Source: Henricia sp. BOLD:AAB3569
Taxonomy: Eukaryota > Echinodermata > Asteroidea > Spinulosida > Echinasteridae
Assembly (NCBI GenBank): GCA_037783545.1
Contig: JBBELK010000010.1
Location: 248,001 to 312,000, forward strand
Reading direction: 5' to 3'
Length of the DNA stretch: 64,000 bases
A program made the position numbers and the translations under genes. Positions 44,897 through 55,617 of the stretch are shown here, one piece after another. The notes under the pieces were generated by a model. That model saw only the letters and a program-made list of their open reading frames with translations, ran no database searches and had not been told where the DNA came from. The first letter of the stretch is position 1. The number at the start of each line of letters is the position of its first letter.

Positions 44897-46162
44897 GAGC
44901 TATATATAGGAACTAGAGTGAGCACTTATCACGTGACCCCGTGCCCTCAAGGGTGCGTGGACGCCATTTTGTTAGTGGGCAAAAAGTACGTGCTAATGTA
45001 TTGACGACATGCGTATTTTCAGCTTTAATTTTATTTTAAGATTATGCTTTCAGCGATAGGGGTGCAGAAAGATGTGGTTGCTAACTACAATCATCCTGAC
45101 TGTCGGATCATTGTCCCATGTTTATATTTTACTTTAAAAGATTGAAACTTTAGTTAGGCCAAACACTTTTCTTTCCCCATGGGCCAAACAACATTCAAAA
45201 TCGTCGCCCGGGTACTGTACAAGATTTGGGGAGTTGATCATAATTTTTTTTAATGACTTATCTAGCATTAGAATGTGCAGATTTGATGGAAAAACTCGAA
45301 ATTTGGAGTGGGAAAGTTTAAGATTTTGTGAGGAAACACTGGATTTTTTTTCAGCCTGCCTCATCTATTTTGCACACAAGGTCTGAAGCCACGATCAACT
45401 TCCTAGTTCTTTCCTGCTACGTCGCCCACTGCTTTTTGCGTGTGTAGGTAGAGCATTCGGGTATACTAGTACCTCAGCCATTAACTTGGGGGAAAGTAAC
45501 ACCCGTTTCATACAGGCGCACGATCGTTCCGATTAAAATGTTGTTTCAGACAGGCGTCGGTATGCGAGCCGCGCGCACACTTAAGATCGACGTCTGAAAC
45601 CAAGTCGCTGTTCAGTCGTTCGATCTTTCGACTTCTGGCGAACCAAGTCGCTCCAAATTGTTTCATACGTCGAACTTAATTCAAATTTCTGGGATAATTT
45701 AGTTCAGCGCGACTGTAAGGTGCAGGATTTCCCGGTGAAACCGACTGCCTAAGGGAAAAACTACCGTTCTACCGTTCACCATGCATTAAGTACATAGCAT
45801 AACCTAGCGTTTTCAAGAGAAAAACTGTATTTTTTTCATTTCTAAAATCACGTTTCTAACAAATTTCGCACTTTTTGTGACATTATTATGTCATAATTAG
45901 TGGCAGAGGTGTACGTTACTTATACCTGCCTAGGTACAATAGAAAAAGCTCACTCATGACTGGCGTTAAACAGCCAATAAATCATTTAAAAGCCCATTTA
46001 TAGCTGCCGCGCCGTTGACTGCAGTGGATACATCCGGGTATTTATCAATCATTTTGACCACTAACAAAATGGCGGACGCGGTCCCAGGGCGGCACGCCCG
46101 GGTACCGCGCACAGGCACGGGGTCACGTGATAAGTGCGCACTCTAGTTCTTATATATAGCTC
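44897..46162. mobile_element. 1.27-kb element with 100-bp inverted ends
   Basis: gagctatatataggaactag at 44897 onward is matched inversely at 46143-46162 (cttatatatagctc). Pairing runs on through cttatcacgtgaccccgtgcc and the ccattttgttagtgg block, so each arm is about 100 bp. The interior has a palindromic cgacgtctgaaac-type stretch near 45540-45680 and no recognisable protein. Confidence 0.7.
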
Positions 46163-47850
46163 CATGGCTTAAATACGCTCAGACCTGCACCACGCAGTGT
46201 GTAACAGGGGCAATTTAGAACCGCATTCATGCCATGCACACAGTAACCCGTCCAGAAAATGTAACGCGTCAGAAAATACAACTTTATCAGGGTAAAACAC
46301 ACTTCGGAGATTCCCGCTTTCAAAGAAAATAGCTTTCGTTTTTGTGACTATATTATGAGCAGATAGAAGCCACGGTTTCTGACGTAATTATTGATTAAAC
46401 CAATGAACGGCTTCGGCTGCCGACGACTAACACTGGTCATTGGTTGGATTCTACAAACGAGGCCGCAGAAACAAAGCAAAGGAAAGAAATGTGAGCGACA
46501 CATGAAATCTCATGCTAAAAATGACTAATAAACATTACAAGCTTGGCGCCCCCAAAATCAATATACACATCAAATGAAAGGTCATTATCTCCCCTATCTG
46601 AATATAGCGTTATTTTTTTGTCTCAGGGCTCGATCCATCTTCCTTTCGCAAGGGTCTTTCCTGCACTCGTACCTCGCTTGCCAAGAACCTTGCTGCATCG
46701 ACTGGGTCTGAGCTGTATTACAGGCCTAGGGCTGTTCAACCAATGAGAGACAAGATATCTTTTGACCTGGATCTTTTGACCTTTTAATGAGCCGTTTCGA
46801 ACAATCATCTCGCGTGTTGTTTATCTCGCGACATCGTAGCCGCAATTACCACAATTTGTGTAAGGAAGATCTTTTTATGTACATGTATATCATTTTATCT
46901 TGCACGCAGTATAAATGTTCGTAACTGAAGGAAGACTTACTATATTTCGCTAAAAGCTAAACGCAGAATCTCTGAATAGAGATAGGCCTATTAAAAAACG
47001 TCTTTACAATGACTGTTTATTTAAACATTGGACCCCACCCCCTAGTTAAAGTGGACGCTTCCACTAAACGGAGCGAGGCACGTGATTGGCTCTCGCTTCC
47101 ACTAAACGGAGCGAGGCACGTGATTGGCTCTTGCTGTTGGCAACAGCGTCCTAGCTATGATGCATTTTGAATGTCGCGCTATACGTGCTACGTGCACATC
47201 GGGCCTATCGGCACTGCATGCGATGACCAAGAAACATGCGCTGCGCGTGATTGGTCGGTTGCGATCACTGTCACTGGCTAATCAATATTCATATATATTC
47301 CTCAATACAGCTCAGACCCAGTCGATGCAGTGCAAGGTTCTTGGCAAGCCAGGTACGAGTGCAGGAAAGACCCTTGCGAAAGGAAGATGGGCTCGATCGC
47401 GACACAAGCCGTGCAAAGAAAATTCAGGATCTGACCTCATTAACGCGTGCGCTGCGGACGGACTGATAAGCTGTACCGCTTTCGGGGCCATCAATAAAAC
47501 TACGTACGCACGGAGGGGGAGAGGGAGGGTTGGAACCAATGCCTACACCCAACGTTAAAGTATGTGATGGGTGACGTCACGAAATTTGCGTAAGGGGGAG
47601 CGTAGTCTAAATAGTGCGTACGTACTTTATGGATGGCCCCTTCGGTGATACACACATTAAAAACGTATTGGAAGCAATGACACGGCGACGCGGCTCATTC
47701 GAACTAGGCCGCGCACTGGTTCGCATTCGTAATCGGGCTGTGAACACAGGTTCGGGCACGTGAACAAATCGCACGTGAAGGCAAGTCGAGGAGGTCGTAG
47801 GGTCGAGGGGGTCGTGGGGGTCGAGGGGGTTTTAGAACAACCACTCATAA
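46163..47850. other. Gene-free stretch with an inverted repeat pair
   Basis: 46627-46715 (cgatccatcttcctttcgca through cagacccagtcgatgcag on the complement) is the reverse complement of 47305-47400. Between them, a 38-bp unit (cttccactaaacggagcg through acgtgattggct) is repeated twice at 47058-47133. This may be one more foldback element of about 775 bp. A G-rich tract lies at 47800-47829. Confidence 0.55.
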
Positions 47851-48600
47851 GTGCTGGGTAATTGTCAATTTTCTTTGTTTGGGGTTTGTTGGTTTTATCC
47901 AATTTATACCCCTAAAACCTTTTTAACAGTAATCCAGCATTAGTATTTGCATCCGTCCAATTTGGCCTAATGACACTATCGGTTTTTGTGTCATCTCTAA
48001 TTGGCACCACCTTGGATCTACATGAAATGCTTTGAAATTTTTGCATGACAAATTCAATGGTCAATGTTGTCATTTCCATAACTGGTTACAAAGTGGTAAT
48101 ATTTGTTGTTAAATCTGTCGTACTTCCAATATAATCTAACTTATTTGAGAAGTATGGCCTGCAAAATTAATTATATTAAATATTTTTTGAAAATGCAGTT
48201 TTTCCTCTCTCCAGCAGCTTGACTTCGTGAACTTAAGATAATTTTCTATTTTGAATTATCGGGTGGTAATAAATGCCGATCAGAGCTCCCGTTGTATGTC
48301 CCATCCTTGTTTTCGAAATTCTATGTATATTTTTATTATTATTATTTCTCGAAGTGAAGCTGCTGGAGAGAGGAAAAACCGCCTTTTCAAAAATCCTTTT
48401 ATCATTAAATTTTGCATCCTAAACTTATCAAATACGTTAGATTATGGGAGATACAACAGACTTAACTCCGAATTCCCTCCCCCTTTGTAACCAGTTGTGG
48501 AAATGATAACATTGACCATTGAATTTGTCATGGTGAAAACTTCATAAATACATGTATTCAAGCATTTCCATGTAGATCCGAGGTGGGTGCCCTGAAATTC
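47851..48600. mobile_element. Foldback element, copy 1
   Basis: tggcaccaccttggatctac near 48003 pairs with gtagatccgaggtgggtgcc ending near 48592. Arms pair through caatggtcaatgtt, atttgaattaataa-like and cctctctccagcagct / agctgctggagagagg blocks. The left leader gggtaattgtcaattttctt is shared with the copy at 62948-63412, where most of the left arm is deleted. Confidence 0.7.
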
Positions 48601-48913
48601 ATTGCAGCCAATACATGTATGCTGATAGTGGTATACCGGTACCCGGTAGTTGTTTTTAAAAATTGTTCCAACTATAATCCCACGCTCCCTATACCGTACT
48701 ACAATATGGGATGTTCTGTCAAAATGTGATTACTCTAAGGGTGGTATAACATCTTCCGCAATGTATTAAAATGAACATGGCCGTTAGCTGTGACACTCAT
48801 TCCTCCAAAATCAATATGAGTTTACATACATGATAGGTAGTTAGGGTTACCGTAGTGATAAAATAGACCCGTTTAGGGGTTTTTGCACACAGTGGAATAA
48901 GCATTTATATATA

Positions 48914-50541
48914 CACTACTCAAAAGAATTAAAGGAACAAGAGAACATAATGTTTTTGTCATGGTCTATATGGGCTACCGTTAGAACAAAAGGCATTAAA
49001 GTTATGTGAAAATCATCCAGGTGTTGTCAATTGATTCTCAAACAATACTCAACAATGTATGGCGAAATTTATTGATGTGGTAGCCTGTTAACATGACTAA
49101 AACATGAATGAACAAAAATATGGACATAATCATCTGGCAGGTTATCATGACTATCCGTAGGTTTTGTCCACGTTTTGGCAAAGTAAACGTTAATTAATCA
49201 TTGTCTAGTAACTGGTATGCACTCCTGACAGCGTCGAGGCATGCTTAAAATTAACTGTCTTATGGAGTCTTGAGGAATGTTCTCCCACTTTTCAACCAAT
49301 GCCTCTCTGAGTGTCTGTACAGAGTCTGGAGCATGTTCTCGACCTGCAACACGTCTGCCAAGCATGTCCCATGCATGCTCTATAGGGTTTTGGTCAGGAG
49401 ATCTTGCCGGCCAGGGCATCGTGCTGATTCCCTCATTCTCAAGAAAGTTCATGGACACTCGTGCAGTGTGTGCACGAGCGTTTTCTTCCACCAGGATGAA
49501 ATTTTCACCTACGGCAGCAGCATATGGCCTCACAACAGGTTCCAGTATCTCATCTCGATACCTCAAACCTGTTAGTGCACCACCAGCTACCACGACGAGG
49601 TCCGTACGCCCCTCCAGGGAGATACCCGCCCACACCATAACTGATCCACCTCCAAAGTGGTCAAATTCGACAATGTTGCAGTTGAAATATCGTTCCCCCG
49701 ACCGTCTCCAAACCCTTACACGTCTATCATTGGTTGAAACAGTGAACCTGCTTTCATTTGAGAACAGTACTGGTGCCCACTGGTCCATCTGCCAAAATTG
49801 ATGGTTTCTAGCAAAGTCCAGCCGGGCTCTGCGGTGTACTACGGACAAAATGGGGCATGTGGCTGGTCGTCTGGCTCTCATACCATCTTCATGCAGACGA
49901 TTCCTGACTGTTTGATTGGAAACACGGACATCAGTTGCCCTGTGGAAGCTTGTGGCTAAGGATCTTGCAGTAGATCGTCGATTTCGACGTGCCAGGATCC
50001 TCAGGTATCGGTCCTGGGGAGGGGTAGTCACACGTCTGCGACCCTGTCCTGGCCTCCTGGTGTACAGACCATCTTCCTGAAAACGTCTCCACAACCGGTT
50101 GATGACACTTACGGACACATCAAAATGTACAGCCACCGCACGCTGTGTATTGCCAAATTCAAGGAGCTGGACAGCTCTAGCAACCTCAGCTTCAGTTAAC
50201 TGACGGCGAACACCAGTACTCAGTCCCAGCAGACAGACAACAAACAACAGAACTGGAAGAACCTTCATTTTGTTGCAAGAAGTGATAACAACTAGTGATG
50301 ACAAGTGTACCAATACCAACACCTTATACAGGGTAAAAGAACACGCCTGTGGACACCCCCGTGTCCACGTGTTAGAAGACACGCATGATTTCACCAACAT
50401 TGTTGAGTATTGTTTGAGAATCAATTGACAACACCTGGATGATTTTCACTTAACTTTAATGCCTTTTGTTCTATCGGTAGCCCATATAGACCATGACAAA
50501 AACATTATGTTCTCTTGTTCCTTTAATTCTTTTGAGTAGTG
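48914..50541 (-). mobile_element. Complete Tc1/mariner element
   Basis: Inverted repeats of 145 bp, 48914-49058 and 50397-50541, differ at only about two positions. They begin cactactcaaaagaattaaa and are flanked on both sides by TA, the target duplication of this superfamily. The 1628-bp element carries one transposase frame on the minus strand. The high TIR identity suggests recent insertion. Cis structure looks intact, but the encoded transposase lacks two catalytic Asp residues. Confidence 0.95.
49198..50268 (-). CDS. Tc1/mariner-family transposase, catalytic triad altered
   Basis: From the ATG at 50268 the product is 356 residues, the usual Tc1 transposase length. The frame is open further up to an ATG at 50400, inside the TIR. 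An N-terminal helix-turn-helix (LTEAEVARAVQLLEFGNTQR onward) is followed by a basic GQGRRR linker and a second HTH (VRVSNQTVRNRLHEDGMRAR). The DDE domain follows: FSNESRF, GGGSVMVWAGIS, ILVEENARAHTAR and WPARSPDQNPIEHAWDMLG. Family members normally have DESRF and a D in the xDNAxxH motif. Here these are Asn and Glu, while the final Glu and the 34-residue spacing are kept. Normal role: nuclear cut-and-paste transposition into TA. Activity of this copy is doubtful. The first 20 residues look like a signal peptide, which is odd. Confidence 0.93.
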   Translation of the reverse strand: MKVLPVLLFVVCLLGLSTGVRRQLTEAEVARAVQLLEFGNTQRAVAVHFDVSVSVINRLWRRFQEDGLYTRRPGQGRRRVTTPPQDRYLRILARRNRRSTARSLATSFHRATDVRVSNQTVRNRLHEDGMRARRPATCPILSVVHRRARLDFARNHQFWQMDQWAPVLFSNESRFTVSTNDRRVRVWRRSGERYFNCNIVEFDHFGGGSVMVWAGISLEGRTDLVVVAGGALTGLRYRDEILEPVVRPYAAAVGENFILVEENARAHTARVSMNFLENEGISTMPWPARSPDQNPIEHAWDMLGRRVAGREHAPDSVQTLREALVEKWENIPQDSIRQLILSMPRRCQECIPVTRQ

Positions 50542-52555
50542 TATTTCGGGTACAGCGGACTTTTGTCATATAGACCAGTTCCTAATCCTACTGTTTATTG
50601 CGAAATGCCATCTATTGGGGAACCAATATGTAAAGGGCCGCTTTACCAAACACGCTAACTACTTTGTGTGTGAAAAACGCTGAACACTAGACTGCTACTG
50701 CTAAATAAGCAAATTGACACAGATTGCGTAGCGCGTGCTATGGACACACACACACACAACGCGCACGCGGCATTATTTTTGACTTCCAAAATGACGTCAT
50801 TGGAAAGGAGTACATGTAAATCACGGACGTATATCAATCCGTGTGTACGTAAGTTAGACTGGTTCCCGTCCATATTCCACACAGGAGAATAATATATTTT
50901 CGCAATAAGCGAACCAATCTATAGGGATCGGGAACCAATCTATACGTATGTGCGTATGTGTACGTCGTACATTCGCAGCACTGGCATTTCAGTAAGTTTG
51001 CCCTTTAAATGTACACACCTGCCTACTGTTTACATGATTTAGTGATGTAGCAGCATTGACAATACTTTTTTGATGGTCGTTGCGAAAAAAATTCATCAAA
51101 ATATCCCGTAATTTACTAAAGAAGTGCAAAAATAACGAAAACGGTCAAAAGACGGGTTATACGCTTTACCAGCCGTTGCAACTACGCGAGAGCCTCACGA
51201 CTTTGTCAGAAACGATTCGCTCTTCTCCTGCTCAGGATATCTCCAATTTTCTGCTCACGATTTCACTGGACAGCCCGGACGACCGAATAGGAATTTCCGT
51301 TTTCTTTTGAGGAGTTGGCATCATGTTTTTTCTTCACGAACGTACGTGCACATATACTTGTAAACAACGTACACTGAGGACTACGTGTACAACACCGAGG
51401 ACGTAGTTTGCGACCGCGTGCTTATATAGCCAGCCTCAGTAAAACGAATTGCGTAATAGCCCCAAATACAATTGCCACACCATAATAAGGCCTAAATGCC
51501 TCTGCTTAAAATGATTTCTTGCCAAAACTTAGATAAATAAGAATACCAAAGTCGTCCCCTGAATACAAACTGGGGAAAAAACACCTTTTTGCCCTGATTT
51601 TATTTCAAATGTGATTGTCCATAGGATGGTTATTTAAAATGCGTCATTTTGATGAACCTGACATAATTGTTTGACAGAGGGTTGGTAAAGTGGAGAACGG
51701 TTGTCTCGGTCGACCGAGAAGGAGGAGCAACCAATTTAATCCAAAATAAGCCCGGGCAGACGCCATCAAACGGAATAAAAATGAAATATTTGATATTTTG
51801 TCAATTTGAAAGCTGGGAAGAGTTTATTATTCTGCAACAAACTTTTATACGGCTGGAAATACAACTAACTCACAAGACCACGTGACTTTTCGGAACCAGA
51901 ATTTGGTTCCGAAAAGTCACGTGACCTTGGATTTTTCAAAAGTGCTCAAAAACGGCCAAATTTGACGGCGTCTTTTCAGGATATATCTAATTTACTCTCG
52001 AATGCGCTTCATAATAATGTATGGGTCTATTTCGAGCCCAAAATAGCCCAACAAAGAAGGTGTGTTCCTTTAAAGGAGCGTGACCAGAGTTTCTGAAAAA
52101 TAGTTTTCGATGTAATTTACCAATATTATCAAGTAACTCCCATACACACCTCCCATGTCCCAAAAACCCGAAAACATTCGCAATTTCCAGTAAAAAAATG
52201 AACTAAACTATCTATAGTATGCTTTCAGCGGATAAACGTTGATACTGGAAAATTAGTTTACACGATATCCTCGGAAATATGCGGCCTAGAAGCGCGGGAG
52301 TTTCAGTTTCGTAATCAGAAAAATATAACGGATGTTATGATATAAAAATCTCATGACCCATAAGGTAAGTCCCGGGGAGTTATGGGTAAAAAAAAGGGAT
52401 CTGCTCACACTCCTTTAATTCCCCCACACCCAAATACGTAATTCCGGCACTGTTTCGCTGGTAGGAAATAAGTGCTCCTCAATTTCCAGAATTGCTATTC
52501 AAATGAAACCAATGATTAGCAAAATTGCTCCAGCCTGAATTTTTTTTATTTTGAG
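50542..52555. other. Gene-free stretch with hairpins
   Basis: Contains the second copy of the gactggttcccgtcc repeat (50849-50945), a perfect 20-bp-stem hairpin at 51879-51923, and otherwise unremarkable AT-rich DNA. Short frames here have no recognisable product. Confidence 0.5.
51879..51923. repeat. Perfect hairpin with E-box at its base
   Basis: cacgtgacttttcggaacca (51879-51898) pairs without mismatch with its complement at 51904-51923 around a gaatt loop. CACGTG forms the base of each arm. It may be a recent small inverted duplication or the end of a foldback element. Confidence 0.85.
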
Positions 52556-53270
52556 CCTTGGATGATGTCATGGATTATACAATAAAAGTAGCAATCATTG
52601 GTTTTTTTAAGTGGAAAAATGCCTTACGCTTTGTTCAAACATGGTTCAAAGAACAGACTCTTGTAGTCCATTCAAATGAAATGGTAGACCAAGTCTAATA
52701 ATACAATAAGCTAATTAACATTCCTTTAACATTCTTTATGATGTTTTTGACCTGACACAGGGTTTCTTCAGGAGACTTCAATTTACATGTATTCCACCAG
52801 ATGAAAGTTGCCAGTACATGTACATGTAGGACAGAAGGGTCAAGGTTGTTTAGTCAGGATAGTTTATGTAGGTGCAGTGAACCATGGATGAAGTAAATAA
52901 ACAGAAGTACAGTAGAATGGAAGTGCATGAGGATGCAAACAGGGTGTGAAAATGGAATTAGTGGTGGTAGAGACACCAGGGAACAAAGTGTGAAAATCAA
53001 AAGGGCCAGGGTTGGGCATTTATGGTGCACTATAGAGAGATGATAATAGATGAAGGAGTGTTCTAGGAAACATCAAAGGCTGTAAATGTAGGATTAGCAG
53101 CCAAGATTATTTTATGTAGTGTGCCATGAAACAGTAATGCCAATGAAGTCTATGTTCATTCATGAAGGAAGGAAAAATGCCAATTCCTTCATGGCTCAAT
53201 GCAGATCAGATGCTTGGCACATTTATGTTAAGATTAATTTGTTTTGGTAAATTTTTACTGAAAGAGCCCT
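52556..53270 (+). repeat. Dispersed duplicate, copy 2
   Basis: Diverged direct copy of 44264-44830, with the same order of blocks and about 150 bp of extra sequence in the middle (near 52920-53080). Non-coding. Confidence 0.6.
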
Positions 53271-53499
53271 AGCTTTGTCTTTAAGATATTCACTGCCTTT
53301 ATGTACCAGATACCGGTACATGTGAATAGTTTACAAAATACACACACAGAATGCAGGCATGGCATCCTCGTTCACTGAAACGTGGTCATAAGATAGTTTT
53401 GATAATCAATATTCAAAGCTTTGAATAGCTTCTTTAGAGTTTTAACTTAAGCGGTAGTGTGAACAAGTTTTCCACTATCACCCCTACTGAAAACGACCT

Positions 53500-54330
53500 A
53501 TTCAAACCAATTGATTTTTGAATTGGAATGAACTGGTCTTAATTGGCTCCAATTGGTCCTCAATTGGTACTGAATTGGTTTCAATTGGTCTGTTAATCCT
53601 CCTGTCCATTTCTTTTTCTCCAATTGGTATTTCCAATTGGTACTGAAATGGTTTCAATTAATTGGTCTGTTATTCCTTCTGCTTATTGTTTTCGTCCAAT
53701 TGGAATTTCCAATTTTGGTACTGAATTGGTTTCAATTGGTCTGTTATTCCGGCCTCCTGTCAATTTGTTCCTCCAATTGGAATTTCAATCCATTTTTAGA
53801 ACCAACTGAAACCATTTCAATCTAATTTGAAAACTAACTGAAAACATTTCTATCCATTTCAAGAACCAACTGAAACCATTTCAATCCAATTCGAGAACCA
53901 ACTGAAACTATTTAATTTTTAATCCAATTCGAGAACCAACTGAAACCATTTCAATCCAATTCGAGAACCAACTGAAACCATTTCAATCCAATTCTAGAAA
54001 CAACTGAAACCAGTTCAATCCATTTCGAGAACCAATTACTTAAACCATTTCAATCCAATTCGAGAACCGCAACTGAAACCATTTCAATCCATTTCGAGAA
54101 CCGCAACTGAAACCATTTCAATCCATTTCGAGAACCGCAACTGAAACCATTTCAATCCATTTCGAGAACCGCAACTGAAACCATTTCAATCCATTTCGAG
54201 AACCGCAACTGAAACCATTTCAATCCATTTTGAGAACCGCAACTGAAACCATTTCAATCCATTTCGAGAACCGCAACTGAAACCGTCCATTTCGAGAACC
54301 GCAACTGAAACCATTTCAATCCAATTGGAG
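53500..54330 (+). repeat. AATTGG minisatellite, forward arm
   Basis: 53500-53780 holds about 100-bp repeats rich in caattggt. 53790-54330 holds about seventeen tandem units of 32-34 bp of the form gaaccaactgaaaccatttc aatccaattcga (two parts of one unit). Units from 54060 on share a gcaa insertion. The orientation is opposite to the array at 54545-55385. Confidence 0.9.
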
Positions 54331-54544
54331 AACCATATCCTACCCGCAAGTATCAATACGGTTTCTTGTGTTGGATAACTTTTGACAACTACGGTCTGGT
54401 GACAGTATTTTGAGGCTACAGTTTGTCCCAGTCGCGAGCCTTTTCACCGACATTTTGGCTTCACCGTCGCGTTGCATGTATGCAGCAGAAAATATTACTC
54501 CTATACGCTTATATTCACGGTTAAGTCACGAAACTTTCAACTTT
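54331..54544. other. Unique spacer between inverted minisatellite arms
   Basis: About 214 bp without the 32-bp unit separates the two arms. It would form the loop of a large hairpin. No coding signal is seen. Confidence 0.6.
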
Positions 54545-55385
54545 GAATTGGATTGAAATGGTTTCAGTTGGTTTGTGAATTGGATTGAAATGGTTTGCGT
54601 TGGTTCGTGAATTGGATTGAAATGGTTTCGGTAGGTTCGTGAATTAGATTGAAATGGTTTCGGTAGGTTCGTGAATTAGATTGAAATGGTTTGAGTTGGT
54701 TCGTGAATTGGATTGAAATGGTTTGAGTTGGTTCGTGAATTGGATTGAAATGGTTTCGGTAGGTTCGTGAATTGGATTAAAACGGTTTGAGTTGGTTCGT
54801 GAATTGGATTGAAATGGTTTGAGTTGGTTCGTGAATTAGATTGAAATGGTTTCGGTAGGTTCGTGAATTGGATTGAAATGGTTTCGGTAGGTTCATGAAT
54901 TGGATTGAAATGGTTTCGGTAGGTTCGTGAATTAGATTGAAATGGTTTCGGTAGGTTCGTGAATTAGATTGAAATGGTTTCGGTAGGTTCTTCAATTGGA
55001 TTGAAATGGTTTCGGTAGGTTCTTCAATTGGATTGAAATGGTTTCGGTAGGTTCTTCAATTGGATTGAAATGGTTTCGGTAGGTTCATGAATTGGATTGA
55101 AATGGTTTCGGTAGGTTCGTGAATTAGATTGAAATGGTTTCGGTAGGTTCGTGAATTAGATTGAAATGGTTTGAGTTGGTTCGTGAATTGGATTGAAATG
55201 GTTTGAGTTGGTTCGTGAATTGGATTGAAATGGTTTCGGTAGGTTCGTGAATTGGATTAAAACGGTTTGAGTTGGTTCGTGAATTGGATTGAAATGGTTT
55301 GAGTTGGTTCGTGAATTAGATTGAAATGGTTTCGGTAGGTTCGTGAATTGGATTGAAATGGTTTCGGTAGGTTCCCTTGTTACCA
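54545..55385 (-). repeat. 32-bp minisatellite, reverse arm
   Basis: About 26 tandem units of 32 bp (gattgaaatggtttcggtag followed by gttcgtgaattg) run in the reverse-complement sense to the forward arm. A block of six to seven units is itself duplicated (54690-54880 and 55170-55370). Open frames on the minus strand repeat every 32 codons and are by-products. Confidence 0.92.
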
Positions 55386-55617
55386 TAATTTCCAATTTTC
55401 AATTGGAATGAATTGGGTTTAATTGGTTTTAAGTTGGTTTTGGAAGTTGCAATGCATTGTGGGATCATGTAACTGAACAGATATTTACCGTGTAAAAAAG
55501 GTAATTTGCTTCAGTTTTGGCAGTTGTTTTGATTTTTGTAAATGGGTTGTTGCTTGATAATAGGCAATTTGCAATTGTCAGGAATGAACAAACTCAAAGT
55601 GGCGAGAGATTATAATT

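Noticed and set aside
45134-45364. Possible upstream exon of the ParB-like gene on the minus strand
   Set aside because: It lies inside the 1.27-kb inverted-repeat element and has no donor in the phase needed by exon 2.
49277-49801. 174-codon plus-strand frame
   Set aside because: Antisense shadow of the Tc1 transposase.
53790-55385. Regular 32-bp repeats resembling a CRISPR array
   Set aside because: Units are contiguous without unique spacers, reverse orientation in the middle, and lie in a eukaryotic context. It is a minisatellite.
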